A stretch of 64,000 bases of DNA from Antedon mediterranea. Its lineage: Eukaryota > Echinodermata > Crinoidea > Comatulida > Antedonidae. Positions 1 to 12,200 of the stretch are shown piece after piece. The position numbers were made by a program, and so were the translations under genes. The DNA lies in assembly GCF_964355755.1 (NCBI RefSeq), contig NC_092678.1, positions 8,158,922-8,222,921 on the forward strand, written 5' to 3'. Positions within the stretch are counted from its first letter, which is position 1. Every line of letters begins with the position of its first letter. A model generated the notes under the pieces. That model did not search any database. It was not told where the DNA came from and saw only the letters and a program-made list of their open reading frames with translations.

Positions 1-1540
1 AAGTTCCTTTGAGTACATGCATATTGTTTGATAATAAAATAGCAGAATTAAAAAAATACAGTACACAAATTATACACATTCTTTATTCTTGTGGGTCTAA
101 GCTTTCTTTGGGCTATGTCCAATGAATTACTACTTAGTTTAATGTCTTGCCGTACTTGCCTAGCTGTCGATTAGCCTCGACTCGACACATTTTGTGTGAA
201 GAGAAGAGTGCGCGAAGGCAATCACGTGAATTGACTTATAATCCTAGGCCTACTGTATGTAGAAAGTATCGTATCGCAGTTGTAATCACTTCTTGTTGCT
301 ATACGCTTGGGTGCACACGGAACAACAAATTTAACTGATGAATTATTCATGTTTATTTTGTGACGTTTCATGAAGGGGTCCCCAACTTTATGTACGAAAA
401 AAAAAATCGCTCCCGGGCCGATGACAGTTCGTCCCAATAGCTTACCGTGAACTAACGGAACTTTATTTTATATCTTTTTATTGTCAAAATCAAAAATTAT
501 ACTGTATTCAAATTAATAGGCCTACTGTAGAACGAACGATAGGCATCACATTCTGAAGATTTTGCTCGATCGTTAACCCGTTATAATAGTATATAATTCT
601 CTTAGATTTGTTTGTGTAGTGTCAATTCTATATTTAAATGGTCAGTATACAACCGGGTAACCTGTTTCTTCAATTTTTAAAAATGTATATTTTCTTTTGT
701 TAATGGAGACTCATGGCAGGGATATGCAAACATTTAGAAGCGGGACGTCGACAATCTGTTGAAAATCGGGAGACTGTTGAATAGTCGTCTCATCCACAAG
801 CCTGTGAGATAGAAAGTTGGGGGTTAGAGTGGTTAAGCCCGATAAAAAATCACCATCCTTAATAAAGACATGTGTAGAGAGTAATTCTTTTTTTTTGTAT
901 TCACCACGAGCAATGCTTCAGAAGTCAGTTTTTTTACTTTGATGATGAGGACAATTGTGGTTGGCGGATCGAACTGGAACTTCATTAAACATGTCTTTTG
1001 ACAGTGTCGGTAAACGTAATACCGATATAAATAAACACCCGTTTTAATATCGTCACTAATCACATTGCAACCGTAACAAAATCGACAATTTTGGAGCGAA
1101 TATTTTTTATTTCAATCTTTGTTTTGAATGGCTTTTGTCTTTGTTAACGTTGACATAATGGCATAATTAAATGTTATTCTGAATTATGGAAGCCGTGAAA
1201 CAGATGATATGTCGCAGGAAACGATTGATTATAACCAAAATTTGCAGAACGCTGATTCCTATCGTTCGTTCTTTTTAGCTTTTTGTCAAATCATAATTTG
1301 AATATGTTCTGTCAAATTTGGCCTGGAAATATTTTAAGAGCTGGAATTAGTTTCCAGATCCACGCAAAGTGCGCATTAAAAACAAACTTGCGTGTCCTCA
1401 CAAGTGGGAACCGACGTGTTCAACACCGTTTATGCCTTACGTTCATCGTAATGATTCTCTCGTGAGGGGATGCAAAATAGAGTATTTTCTTATGTTGCGC
1501 GTCAATACGATACGTTGCGGCAGGATGTTTTTGTTAGTTA

Positions 1541-1719
1541 AGCGTGGTTTCCACTAGCGACGCAACGCAAGGACGTAACGCAACGCAAGTGAATTGACCA
1601 ATCACAAGCGATGGCTTATTCGCTTGTGATTGCTAACTGTCTATAACTTCGCTTGTCATTGGTTAAAACGCTTGCGTTGCGTTTACGTCCTTGCGTTACG
1701 TTCTAGTGGGAACCAAGCT
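1541..1719. repeat. Short inverted-repeat element (MITE), AGCTTGG family
   Basis: The two ends form inverted repeats of about 50 bp built on GGTTCCCACTAG and ACGCAACGCAAGGACGT. The element is flanked by the direct repeat TTAGTTA (1534-1540 and 1720-1726), which includes the 3-bp TTA expected of PIF/Harbinger-type insertions. There is no coding capacity. Related copies lie at 7363-7501, about 8345-8495 and about 16796-17083, and single ends at about 16181-16222 and 41222-41310. The middle carries a smaller inverted repeat around CAATCACAAGCGA. Confidence 0.7.
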
Positions 1720-2504
1720 TTAGTTAGTGGTTCATACGTTGGTTAATGAAATATTTATTTTACTTTTTACATTTTTCTTCTTTACATATTACTGTCGCTT
1801 CACCAATCACACTAACCGATACTGATAATATTATTTGTCCATTATTATTAGAAAAACATTTTTAAACTGGCGAATAATTAAATCAGCAATACTGCAGTAT
1901 AGGCTAAAATGGGGAAAATGTAAACGTTTAAAATACTATACAGAATAATTAAAGGAAAATAAATATCTTATTGTATTTATTCATACATTTTAGATAATAT
2001 GCAAATATTATAGATAATAAACATAATATCAACATATTTAAATGCAAAAAAAAAAGGATCTCTAAGTTGTATTCACGCGTATAACATTTTTTAAAACAAG
2101 TGTAAAATCTATGATACGGACACTTTTTATATAGGCTCTAAAATTAGCCTAAATAGGGCTATCGCCATCCTTTACTTCTTATAATTTACATATTGTAGTT
2201 TATTTCTATACTTTTCTATACAATTTGGCTATGGTTTTAAATTGTAGGCATTGCATTCAATTCAATGCTCTGTGCGATGTCCTTCTTGTGCGTCCGGCCT
2301 TGCAAATAGCGCGATGTGTTTGTTCGTAAAACCATATCACATATTAACTCCATTGGAGAATACACGTGAGCTTGTTAATAGATAAAGTCATGTTTTTTGA
2401 TAACATAACGATTAAAATCGAAATATTTTTTTAGAATCTGTAAATTCAAGGTGTTATCATCAGTTGTGTGTGATTTTGGTCCGATTTTGTGTACACTACC
2501 ATTT

Positions 2505-2575
2505 CGTAGGGTCTTCGCTTTCGAGGTCTTCGGTCTTCGATCTTCGCTTTCGAGGTCTTCGCTTTCGACACACCC
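2505..2575. repeat. Short tandem repeat, TCTTCG type
   Basis: Several imperfect copies of a unit close to GAGGTCTTCGCTTTC occur in a row. It reads as simple tandem repeat, and the small reading frames through it are low-complexity artefacts. Confidence 0.6.
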
Positions 2576-3245
2576 CCGAAAATGATCGTTTTTGGCCACG
2601 AACGTTGTAAAAAAATTGCGCCCTCAGTCGACAATTGTATGAACCACACAGTTTTTCGCTAATATAATTACAAATAATTACGTTTTATAGTAATTTATTT
2701 TATATATCAACATTGGAAATATCAATAAAATATGTTATTAAATGTTTACAAATACTAGCTAGCTGAATCAGCTAGCTAGGCCCTAAGACTTAGGCTAAGT
2801 ATAGTAAGTACAGTCAGTAGTAGTACTAGTAGCCTGAAAATATTTACTACTAGGCCTAGGCCTAGGCTATTAATTTTTAGTGAAAAGTTCTACTATATTA
2901 CTTACTGTAAACAAATTTAAAAGTGGTGTGTTGAAAACGTCTCTTGTTGTTTCTACTTGTGTTCTCGCTGTCGCGAGTCGACTCGCGACGATCGAGAGAG
3001 CGATTGAAAAAATGTAGAAGCTAGATAAATGACGTCATGCAATCTCACCGAGAGCCGAATAAGTCCGAAACGAACCGATGGAGGAACTCTCGTACGGAAA
3101 AAAAAAATCGCGGCCTGCAGTGCAATGCTTCTATTTTTACTTTATTTGGGACTTAAGTATAAGTACAGTATCGGTATTATCCCTTACATTTTCCGGAAAT
3201 ATTTGGACTTTATATCCAGCAATTCTTATTGGTTCTTATTCTCTT

Positions 3246-3259
3246 TATATAAGCACGTG
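3246..3259 (+). promoter_or_regulatory. Candidate TATA box and E-box of the properdin-like gene
   Basis: TATATAAG at 3246-3253 is followed at once by the palindromic E-box CACGTG at 3254-3259. The start codon at 3410 lies about 155 bp downstream, leaving room for a 5' untranslated region of roughly 125 nt. Nothing in the sequence proves the transcription start, so this is a positional inference. Confidence 0.4.
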
Positions 3260-3409
3260 ATGGCACGGTATTGTATATGATAGTTTTATTTTAAGGCGAT
3301 GACATCATTGGCTTGTTTATTACAAATTGGTTGTCTCTAGTAGTTCCAAGCACTTGTTGTTTTAACCTCACACAGACTTCTTTTACATCGAAGTTATAAA
3401 ACAATAGAT

Positions 3410-6400
3410 ATGAGATTTTATAGTTTTAACTTGTTCTTCGTCTTAATATCAACTGTAGGTAAGTTTGACGTATTATTTATGCTCGTTTAAGCTTAAGTAA
3501 TTGCTGTGTAGAAGGAATCAAAATATAGCATTAATTCCAGGCAAAACATGGATAAGAATAGAGTTCAGTGACAACTATGACTATTTATTAACTGGAAAGT
3601 GGAAATAAGTTATTTTCCAACACTGCCCATCGTAAATATTTTCAGGCTGTGGGCTTACCATTGATGGAGCTAAATCGACCATGGTAGACCAGCAACTACC
3701 TTCTACAATCTAATAAATTCGCATTTTATAAACATTAGGGATATTTCCGATCAAAATCAAATGACTGTTAAATACGCAATAGTACTACTGTTTCTAGAAA
3801 TCCAACTTGTGTCTTATAATTTAATGTAAATTAATTGTTTTATATAAAAGGCTAATGATGTTTAAATGTCTTTTCTGTCCAAAAGCTGCAAGTTATTGCT
3901 TCAAGAGCTACGCAGAGAAGAGTGGTGGTAACTCGCGATGTAAACAGCGATTAACAGGTCTAGGTAGTGAAACAAGCGAAAAGGATTGTTGCCAGCATTC
4001 TAGTGCCGCCGGATTTTCCAAACATCGGAAGGGTTCACGTTGCACGCCATGTAATAGGCCTAGCCCAACAGAGATAAGTTCAGGTTAGGTCATATGTTTT
4101 ATATTTATTAACTGCAAATAAACGTTTGTTTTAATATGATTAAAGGCATCACTACTGTGTATTCAATAGTATACAAATAATGAATGCTTATGAGTGTAAT
4201 GGTACAAATAATGGCATGAGGTGAATGATGAACCTTTACACATATATACATAGCCTATATCTCTCCAAAAATGTACTTTCATTGCGAAACCAGTCATAAC
4301 ATTCAATCTTCGCGGCGAAAGTACAAAATAGGTGGCGTACACGAAAAAAGTAGTATTAAACGATAGTTTAATAGTGCGTATTATATAACACCTATATAAA
4401 TTCCTGTCATTTGATTGGACGAATGTGGGTCACATGGCGTGCAATAGTACGCACTATTCAACGATCGTTAAATAGTACTTTTTGAAACATTTTTGTGTAC
4501 GAAAAAAAACGTCTAGATGTTATATAAAACAAATAATGAATGTTTTGTATTCGTGTAATGGTACAAATAATGGCACTTGGTGAATGATGAAAGGTTATAT
4601 CAACTCGGCTTTGCCTCGTTGATATAACCTTTCATCATTCACCTCGTGCCATTATTTGTACCATTGCACTCATAAACATTCATTATTTGTATACTATTGC
4701 ACGCCATGTGACCCACAATCGAATGACAGGAATTTATTTAGGTGTTATGTAATCTATCGATCGATACTGTATTGGACAATCAGAATTATTTTTATTCAAA
4801 ACTAAGACATAACAAATAGTACTATTACAATAATGACCAAAACGGAGTGTTTTTGGAAAATTGATAACCAATTAGGCCTAATCTGAACTTGGTGAGAAAC
4901 TTTCACTATCTAATAGTACAAAACCAACATGCTAAACTACACTGTATGACTGGCTGCGTGTTTGTTCGCATCGAAAAGGTTTCGAAGACTTTGAAGATAT
5001 CTTTTTATTTAAGAAGACCTTCTATTCACCACATTTGTTTCCTCAATAACTGTCTCTATTTTGTTTCTTTATTTTAGTTTGGACAGATTGGAGTGACTGG
5101 CGCCCGTGTAGTGTGACTTGTGGTAACGGAACTCAGCTTAGGTACCAAACGTGCCAATCGCATGCCTGTTCCGGAAATCCTGTTGATATTCGACCTTGCA
5201 ATGATCAAGACTGTCCAGGTAAATAAGTATTTCAAAAAGTTACAAGGCACAAGTTGAAAAGTCAATCTGAATTGTTGCTCCTGAGTTACCTTGCCGCGCC
5301 TAGAAATAAAAATCCAAGACAAAGCAAACGAAACAAAAAAAATTTGAATAGGACAAGCTCAGCTGTTTTTTACATCTTGTTCAGAAGATGTTGGTAGGGC
5401 GTGTAGGGGCGTGGTTGAAATGATTGCATGTTTGTCGTTTATCGCTGAATTCAAGAATTGATCCATTTTAATTAATCTATGTTTTTTGTTTGTCAGTGGC
5501 CGTAGATGGTGGATGGACACGTTGGAAAAGATGGAGCTCTTGCTCGGTGTCATGCGGGAAAGGTTATCAGTATCGTGTACGAACTTGTTCAAATCCACCG
5601 CCATTGTACGGGGGCCGTCAGTGTGTAGGCAAAGATAGTATCGTAAGATCATGTACAGTCCGAAAATCGTGTGCTGGTACGTTTCAATGAGTTTTGTTAA
5701 TGACAATTAGAGAATTAGTACACTATACAGGCAATATTACAGTATTTAGACACACTGTCAATAAATTAGATTCCCCTACTGTCTACAGGATGATACTTCC
5801 AACAGTCAAGGGAGTTATTTTTGTAGTGAGAAAACATCCACACAGCAGACAGCATATGACCCCATAACCCTGGAATTGGTAGTCATTTACACATAAGACA
5901 GGTTATACTGGACAATTCTGCTCTAACAAAATATATAAATAATTAGTCAATAGATCAAGCCAGAAAGTAAAAATAAACAAATCATGTTCCTTATATTGTT
6001 TCTGTTTGATACTACAGTTCATGGAGGTTGGAGCCTATGGAGCAGTTACTCGCAGTGTGATAAAACATGCGGTAACGACGGTATGAAAGTACGAACTCGT
6101 AGCTGTACCAATCCAGCTCCAGCGAATGGCGGTGATGACTGTCGTGGACTTGCTCTTGATAAATCTCCATGCACTGATCTTAAAGCATGCCCAGGTATTC
6201 AAGAGTATTACCTGTGTTCACACGCACTGAAGTTAATCGTGCATATAAACCACTTTAGCTGATCCGATCATATCATATCATCCGAGCATGGAGGTATTAT
6301 ACCTCCATGATTTGAGTTACACCCGACGCTGTTCGTGTGCTGCTCCGTAATTCTCTTCGTTTCATTAACTCTTACTTCCAATAACTCCGATAGGTTTTAG

Positions 6401-8284
6401 ATACATAAAATGTAACTTTTCCGATAGAGTTCATAATAAATGTAACGTTAGACAACTGATAGGATTTATAATGGAAGTATATCAGATTTAACCAGTGCGT
6501 TTGAACACAAAACAACTAAATAACATGCATTATTGTCTGTAGGATTTATCTCCGATCGAGAAAGGCATATTGATACAAGTGAGGTCATAGAAAAAGACAA
6601 TACTGACTGCCTGCTGCCCGATGTTTTTGACTTTCTGTTATCAGTACTATCTCTTTACAATCTAAATTTCATACCATTTTCATCTTACAGTTGATGGTTC
6701 CTGGTCTACTTGGTCGGCATGGTCTGGGTGTAGTGCAACGTGTGATACTGGCATTCGGATCAGGACAAGACTATGCAATTCTCCTCGTCCACAACATGGT
6801 GGTAAAGATTGTCCTTCGGAAAGCAGACAAACAAGAAACTGTACAGCGCATGTCAGGTGTCCAAGTAAGTCACAATTTGCAAAAACTAGTGGGATTCAAT
6901 ACCCTCCAAGACAGAGTAAAAACGCTTTGAATTTAAGTAGTTTGCCATTGATTCTTTCCTGAGTGGATTTCCACTAAATAGCCCAACTCTCCGCGTTTTG
7001 TGTAAATGGTCAAATAAAATAGATTAGGTTAGGCCTATATATATTTTTTCCGCTTACCGCGTCACCGCTCGTCTGTGTAAACTGGCCTATATGCGTATTA
7101 CTGTATCATTAAAATATATAGTAGAATTTTAGAACTAGGCCCTATCTGTGTTTTAAATTTCCAGTTGACGGAGGTCTGACAGAATGGTCATCGTGGAGCA
7201 ACTGTGGCGCTGCTCAATGTGGTGCAAAAGGTCATCGTTACCGCCGTCGACACTGCACAAATCCTGCTCCAAGATATGGTGGCAATCCTTGCTCAAATAA
7301 GAATGCAGTCATGAAAGAATCTTGTATCAAAGACTGCACAGGTCAGTGTGCTTTGTTGCTAAAGCTTGGTTCCCGTTAGGACGTACGCAATCAAATTTAC
7401 CAATGAAAAGCGACATTTCGAATAATCCATCGCATTATGATTGGTCAAATTAATCGCGTTGCGCGTATGTCTCTGCGGTAAGTCCTAGTGGGAGCCAAGC
7501 TTAACATGATTCTTAACTTGCATCAAATCATTAATGTTGCCACTAACAGTACAAATAAGTCCCCTATGTGGTGCAGTACTTTGAGTTTTTACACGGATGT
7601 GGCTTTTCCACGTATGGCACAGTTCCTATGTTTACGATATCTTAATTTGTTTTGTTTATTTTCTACGCAGCAACAAATGTAGCAGCAGTTCCTGTAAAGA
7701 AATGCAGACCTAAGGTTAAACCAACACAGAATGCCCCTGTGTCAGCTTCTTCATCAATTGGTGAATTATCATATCCCTCCTATGAAGATCCGGCGTCTTC
7801 CAGTACTAGTGCTGACGAAGAACCTTCATACATTGATCCCGGTTTCCCGCCAATGACACGCATGTTACAGAAAACAGCACAGCATGAAAAGAATTTACGC
7901 GTAGACCCACCTCTACCGGACGGATTTCTTTCGTATTCAGAATCCAGTAGTGTTTCTATTGATATACAGTTAAGTGACTTAAGTCTTGGGAAAGAGAAAC
8001 CTATCGAGAAAAGCACGAATCTTCAACAGAAGAAACCAACTGATACAGTATCTTTTTCGACTTCTATTTCTGTTTCGAGCGACGCCAGTCTTTTCCAAAA
8101 GAATGATGGAGACGTACATGCAGAGGTAATTACTCCTTCTCCTCCTGTAGATGAAGACCAACCATCGTTTAGTTTTAACGAGGAATTAGAAGACTGTGAA
8201 GAAATTGAAGAGGTTTTAGAAGTATCTTCTGTGTCAGAGTCATCTTCAGCTGATCAGCCGTCATTCAGTTCTAGTAGTAATTAG
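3410..8284 (+). CDS. Properdin-like secreted thrombospondin type-1 repeat protein
   Basis: Eight exons, all joined in phase 1: 3410-3458, 3886-4083, 5078-5218, 5497-5676, 6018-6194, 6691-6864, 7165-7341 and 7671-8284, giving 569 aa. Residues 1-17 are a signal peptide. Residues 18-82 carry six Cys spaced like the N-terminal domain of properdin (CF..Y, C, a DCC motif, CxxC). Residues 83-365 hold five TSR modules, one per exon, with WTDWSDW, WTRWKRW, WSLW, WSTWSAW and EWSSW motifs. CSVTCG and CSVSCG in the first two TSRs and CDKTCG in the third fit O-fucosylation sites. Residues 366-569 are a Ser- and Asp/Glu-rich tail with no recognised domain. Vertebrate properdin has seven TSRs and stabilises the alternative-pathway C3 convertase; this protein has fewer and a different tail, so the function is inferred. 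The second exon's donor (GTTAGG) is weak but keeps frame and phase. The gene is convergent with the factor C-like gene. Confidence 0.8.
4165..4752. repeat. Nested inverted repeat with long hairpin
   Basis: A unit near TACAAATAATGGCA occurs at 4165-4232, again at about 4525-4600, and inverted at about 4630-4706. The middle part (about 4560-4667) folds into a near-perfect hairpin of some 45 bp per arm around TCGGCTTTGCCTC. A second inverted pair with CACATGGCGTGCAATAGTA lies at about 4395-4455 and 4695-4752. It sits in intron 2 of the properdin-like gene and is best read as a non-autonomous element that rearranged. Confidence 0.6.
7363..7501. repeat. MITE, AGCTTGG family, in properdin-like intron 7
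   Basis: The terminal inverted repeat AGCTTGG(T/C)TCCC at both ends encloses 139 bp and is flanked by the 3-bp direct repeat TAA (7360-7362 and 7502-7504). The ends and the ACCAATCA-like interior match the element at 1541-1719. It has no coding capacity. Confidence 0.7.
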
Positions 8285-8344
8285 ATGCCCAAACAAACAT
8301 GAATATTTTATTTATGCTAATCGCAACTACTACCGGCAGGGTAT

Positions 8345-8495
8345 GCAAGACGCGCTTGCGTTTGGCTAATATCCTTGCGTTGCGTCAAAGCTTAAGTATT
8401 TTGACCAATCACAATGCGATGGGTCATACGAATGTCGCCTATGATTGGTAAACTCACTTGCATAGTGCCTAGCGTCGTTGCGTTGCGTCCACATT
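8345..8495. repeat. Degenerate MITE of the AGCTTGG family
   Basis: TTGCGTTGCGTC occurs in the left part and GTTGCGTTGCGTCC in the right part, with the family's GACCAATCACAATGCGATGGG interior between them. The outer ends have decayed, so no target duplication can be read. It lies just downstream of the properdin-like stop codon and is probably within its 3' untranslated region. Confidence 0.5.
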
Positions 8496-8620
8496 GTAAA
8501 TATTTAGATAGCTACTTTTAGTGATATTCTTTCACAAGTTATCATTATCGAACGTTTCCGTACAACTGTTTCTTCGATTGAAATTTTCTGATAAATTTAA
8601 TAATATACTTATTTATGTAA

Positions 8621-8626
8621 AATAAA
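8621..8626 (+). promoter_or_regulatory. Candidate polyadenylation signal, properdin-like gene
   Basis: AATAAA lies 337 bp after the stop codon at 8284, in AT-rich sequence. It is the best canonical signal on the plus strand before the opposing gene's 3' end. This is a motif-level inference only. Confidence 0.35.
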
Positions 8627-8859
8627 ATTAAAAATATTCTAAAATATGTAAAACGACTCAGTTAGATTTTACTCAAACATGTTTATAATCGCACGACATG
8701 CATTATCGCAATAACAATAAGCAATAAGAGGCCAACAACGACTTCCTTCGCTTATGGTACAAAAGACAGTAAAATGCGATGTGAATTAGGTTAAGCATAA
8801 TATTCTACGCATCCATTATTATGAAATGAAGACTATAAAAATGCACACTGAATTATACC

Positions 8860-8869
8860 TTTATTTATT
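8860..8869 (-). promoter_or_regulatory. Candidate polyadenylation signals, factor C-like gene
   Basis: Read on the minus strand this is AATAAATAAA, two overlapping signals about 350 bp after the factor C-like stop codon (9221-9223). Another AATAAA lies near 8905. The two genes' 3' ends would then be only about 250 bp apart. Confidence 0.35.
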
Positions 8870-9220
8870 ATGAATATACAATTTACACGGTAAACAGAAC
8901 AGTTTTATTTATTATACTACATGCGAAAAAGATTGTTAAGATCTTGGACTATCTGCAATATATTTTTTCAGGAATGCAACTATTCCGGACCTGGAGACTG
9001 AGACGACCAACGATAATTTACAAAGAAGATACAGGTGGCAAAATGGCAACTATACACACCCTACTAAAATGATATTTTGGAGGTACAATTCTATAAAGAT
9101 TTTTTTCCATTATATCTTCATAGAATCATTCGCATACATACAATGCTTATACTTGCCAATGCTATAAAGATTCTTATGTCTAAAAAATAAACTGCTCTGA
9201 ACAATATACAATTTTTATGA

Positions 9221-12200
9221 TTAGTTAGAGATTCCAAACTCACGTAACCAAGCTAAGTATTTTGATACTTTAGTGTAAACACCAAATTCTTTCGGCAGTC
9301 CACATTGGTCAGGACTTCCCCAACTTACTATTCCCTCTAAATACCAACTTTTCATTTCACCTGTCCCTCGTGAGAAAACCATTGGGCTACCGCTATCCCC
9401 GGTGCAACTGTCAACCCCGCCCTCTTCAAAGCCGGCACAAAACATGTTGCGTGTGACAAAAATGTTAATATTTTCAGGATAAGAATCTCGGTAATTTCGT
9501 TGACATCTCTGAAAAATAAAACAAACATTTTAATATTCTTGTTGATGTATGCCTGAGTTCATGGTTTTACATAGGCCCTAGAGTAGACATCCTACGACAT
9601 GATTAGTCATACAGCGCATGCGCGCGCTGGAAGACCACCGTCCTTTTACCGGTGGTGGAAACGGGGTGTAGGCTCTACACTTTATTTGACTCATTATTTA
9701 CAAACCTAAAGACATTTAATGTTGATACTACTACTAATGTTAATACATACCAGTCTTGAAACTACAGGAATTATAGCTTGCTGAAGAACTGTAGGTAGTC
9801 CTTCACCAGTTCTCCCCCAGCCTGTCAATACCCCTTCCTTACCGGGTCTTAAATTGCGTTTTGTACTCGATATGGACGGCAGACATACGGGTCGAACACG
9901 CGCCGTAAATTCTATCGGTGTCTCAAGTCTCAAGACAGCAATATCGCTGTCTAGTGTAGATGGGTTGTAATTGTGGTGTACAAAAAAGTCTGCAACCTAA
10001 ACACAGAAGAATTACAAGCTAAATCTATTTGTAGAAAAATCATCTTGTAAAAGGACAGTTTCTTCTGGGAATATACTCATCATGCATCTGCTTCGTATAG
10101 CTAGCTCCGCCCATTGCCGCCATTTTTTAAAATTCTAAAAATATCATGCGGATGTGAACTTTTTGCGAACTTTTTATATCGTTGTTGCCTTTATTGAAAC
10201 AAACCTTTGGAAATGAGTGAGTGTCATAAAAAGGTCAGCGAGACTTTGGTGTTCATCGTACAGGTTTGTCTGCAACCAACAAATAAAGCTACCTAGGCCT
10301 AGACTAGGACTACTACTAGTAGTAGTAAAAAAAAATGTTATTTATTCAACAATGGCATTATACAATAATATAATTATAGGTGTGTACATAAATGAAAACA
10401 TAGCAATAAGCCATCATTTGGGGTCTTCTCTAGAAGAAAACAAGTTTCTTGTCTCGAGAAAGACCCCAGTAGTAGTAGTACTAGTAGTAGTAGTGTAGTA
10501 GTAGAGCCGCATAGTAGGTAGTATAGCATGAACACATTTCATTTGTTCATGGTAGTATACTTAGCCTAGCCGTTGTAGTAGACATAGGGCCTACATCGGT
10601 CTTTAGTTCATTGTCTTGAACAGAAAATCGTGTAGGCCTAGGTCTACTTACATTTCTTGACTGAATCCACTCCTCATCTCTTTTGTGATGAGTCCGGTAA
10701 TACTTCCCTACTTCTACTTTAAATAAGTGGGTAAATCTAAAAAAAGAAAAGACAGATTATCAATAAATAATCTTAAATCATTCACATTAACAAAATAGAA
10801 ATTCAGTAGGCCAAAACATTAGTTCAAAACAAAAGGTTGCAAGTACCATAGCACAGTTTGATGAAATAACAGTATAAAGTATGAGAGAATAACATACAGT
10901 TCGAGAGTTTTTGGTAGTCTGATTTCACGAGAATCGGTCGAACCATTTTAGAAATGCTAAGCTCAATCTAGTTTCGTGATTAAGACTCTTACCTGTCTTT
11001 AACACAATGCGCCGCTGTTACAACTAATGTTTCAGTAAGGATTGAAGCGCCACAGATTAACCGTTTACTACCAGTGCCATTTTTGTACTTGTAAATTGCT
11101 ACATTCCAAGGCCACATGCCGCCTATCGTATCGTTTCCACCAACAACATATGCCTGTTTTTCACCACTAGCTTTTCCACAAACTTTGAAAGTAACGGAAA
11201 GGTGGATAGTTAGCGTGTTGTATAAGAATTGCCACGTGGTCAAGTAAAATAAAGTAGTCCCTGTAAAATAAAAATAATATTTTCTTGGTTTGAACACATC
11301 AATGCGTCATTTTGTTGTCATTTACCTACCTGGTTTGCATGTAGGAATGTGCCCTCTCCACTTTCCACCAGAACACGTAAGATGCGAAGATCCGTAGAGT
11401 TGATATAAGTTAGACTTGCAACTGTAGGCTAGCTGCGTCCCATGTGTAAAGTAACCTTCTGTGAGGTAGTTGTTTTGTTCCTGTTCTTGGTCTTCATCGG
11501 CCATAAATTCCTCCTCTATGCCAGACGTCGATATGCTATCACTACTAGAAGCGGAACTTTCGGATGAAGCCAATGATGAGCTTTGTACTATTCGTGTCCG
11601 ATCAAAGCTGCTTAATAACCAAACTGTATTGTTAGTAGATGTTTACAAAATGGAAATGGATTTCAGTTGTTTGCTCAGATCTGGATTCAAATCAGATCTG
11701 AAACACCATTCGTAGATACTAGTCTAATAAAAAAGGATACATTCCAATACCATGAAATTAACTGAAACAAATATGGCAAATACCTTCTAGTCTTTAAAGC
11801 AGGCTGTGAAACTTGACGGACGCTGTATTTTGGAATACCGGGATCGTGGCACGACGTTTCTGTAATGAATGCGAATCAATAATTGTTCATGTACTGTAGC
11901 ATACTTTATTTCTTTAATTCACTATGTTTGGCAGTGAATACATTGTTAACGAATTGAAAGTGAAAATCTCACCTTCAAGACAAACTGGTTGGTCACCACT
12001 CCAACTTCCGGTCGTCAAGCAAACCCTAGTTTCTTCTCCTTTAACCATTGTAAAGGTATTTCCACACGAGAAAGATAGGATGTCTCCGGCGTGAAATGTA
12101 TGTACACTAGCATCAGGAACCCGAACAATATTTGGTCCAACTCCCGGATCAGGGCACGATACGTCTTTAACTGCATAATGTGAAATATGTTATTTTAGAT

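Larger units (their letters stand above)
1..3245. other. Non-coding upstream DNA
   Basis: No reading frame here resembles a known protein, and none could be joined to the downstream gene by good splice sites. It holds one short inverted-repeat element (1541-1719), a small CTTCG-type tandem repeat and AGGCCTA-rich low complexity around 2840-2870. It is probably intergenic DNA, with the promoter of the properdin-like gene at its right end. Confidence 0.5.

Noticed and set aside
7652-7670. Upstream Met codons as the start of a separate Ser-rich protein in the last properdin-like exon.
   Set aside because: These codons lie before the splice acceptor at 7669-7670; the frame joins in phase 1 with the fifth TSR exon.
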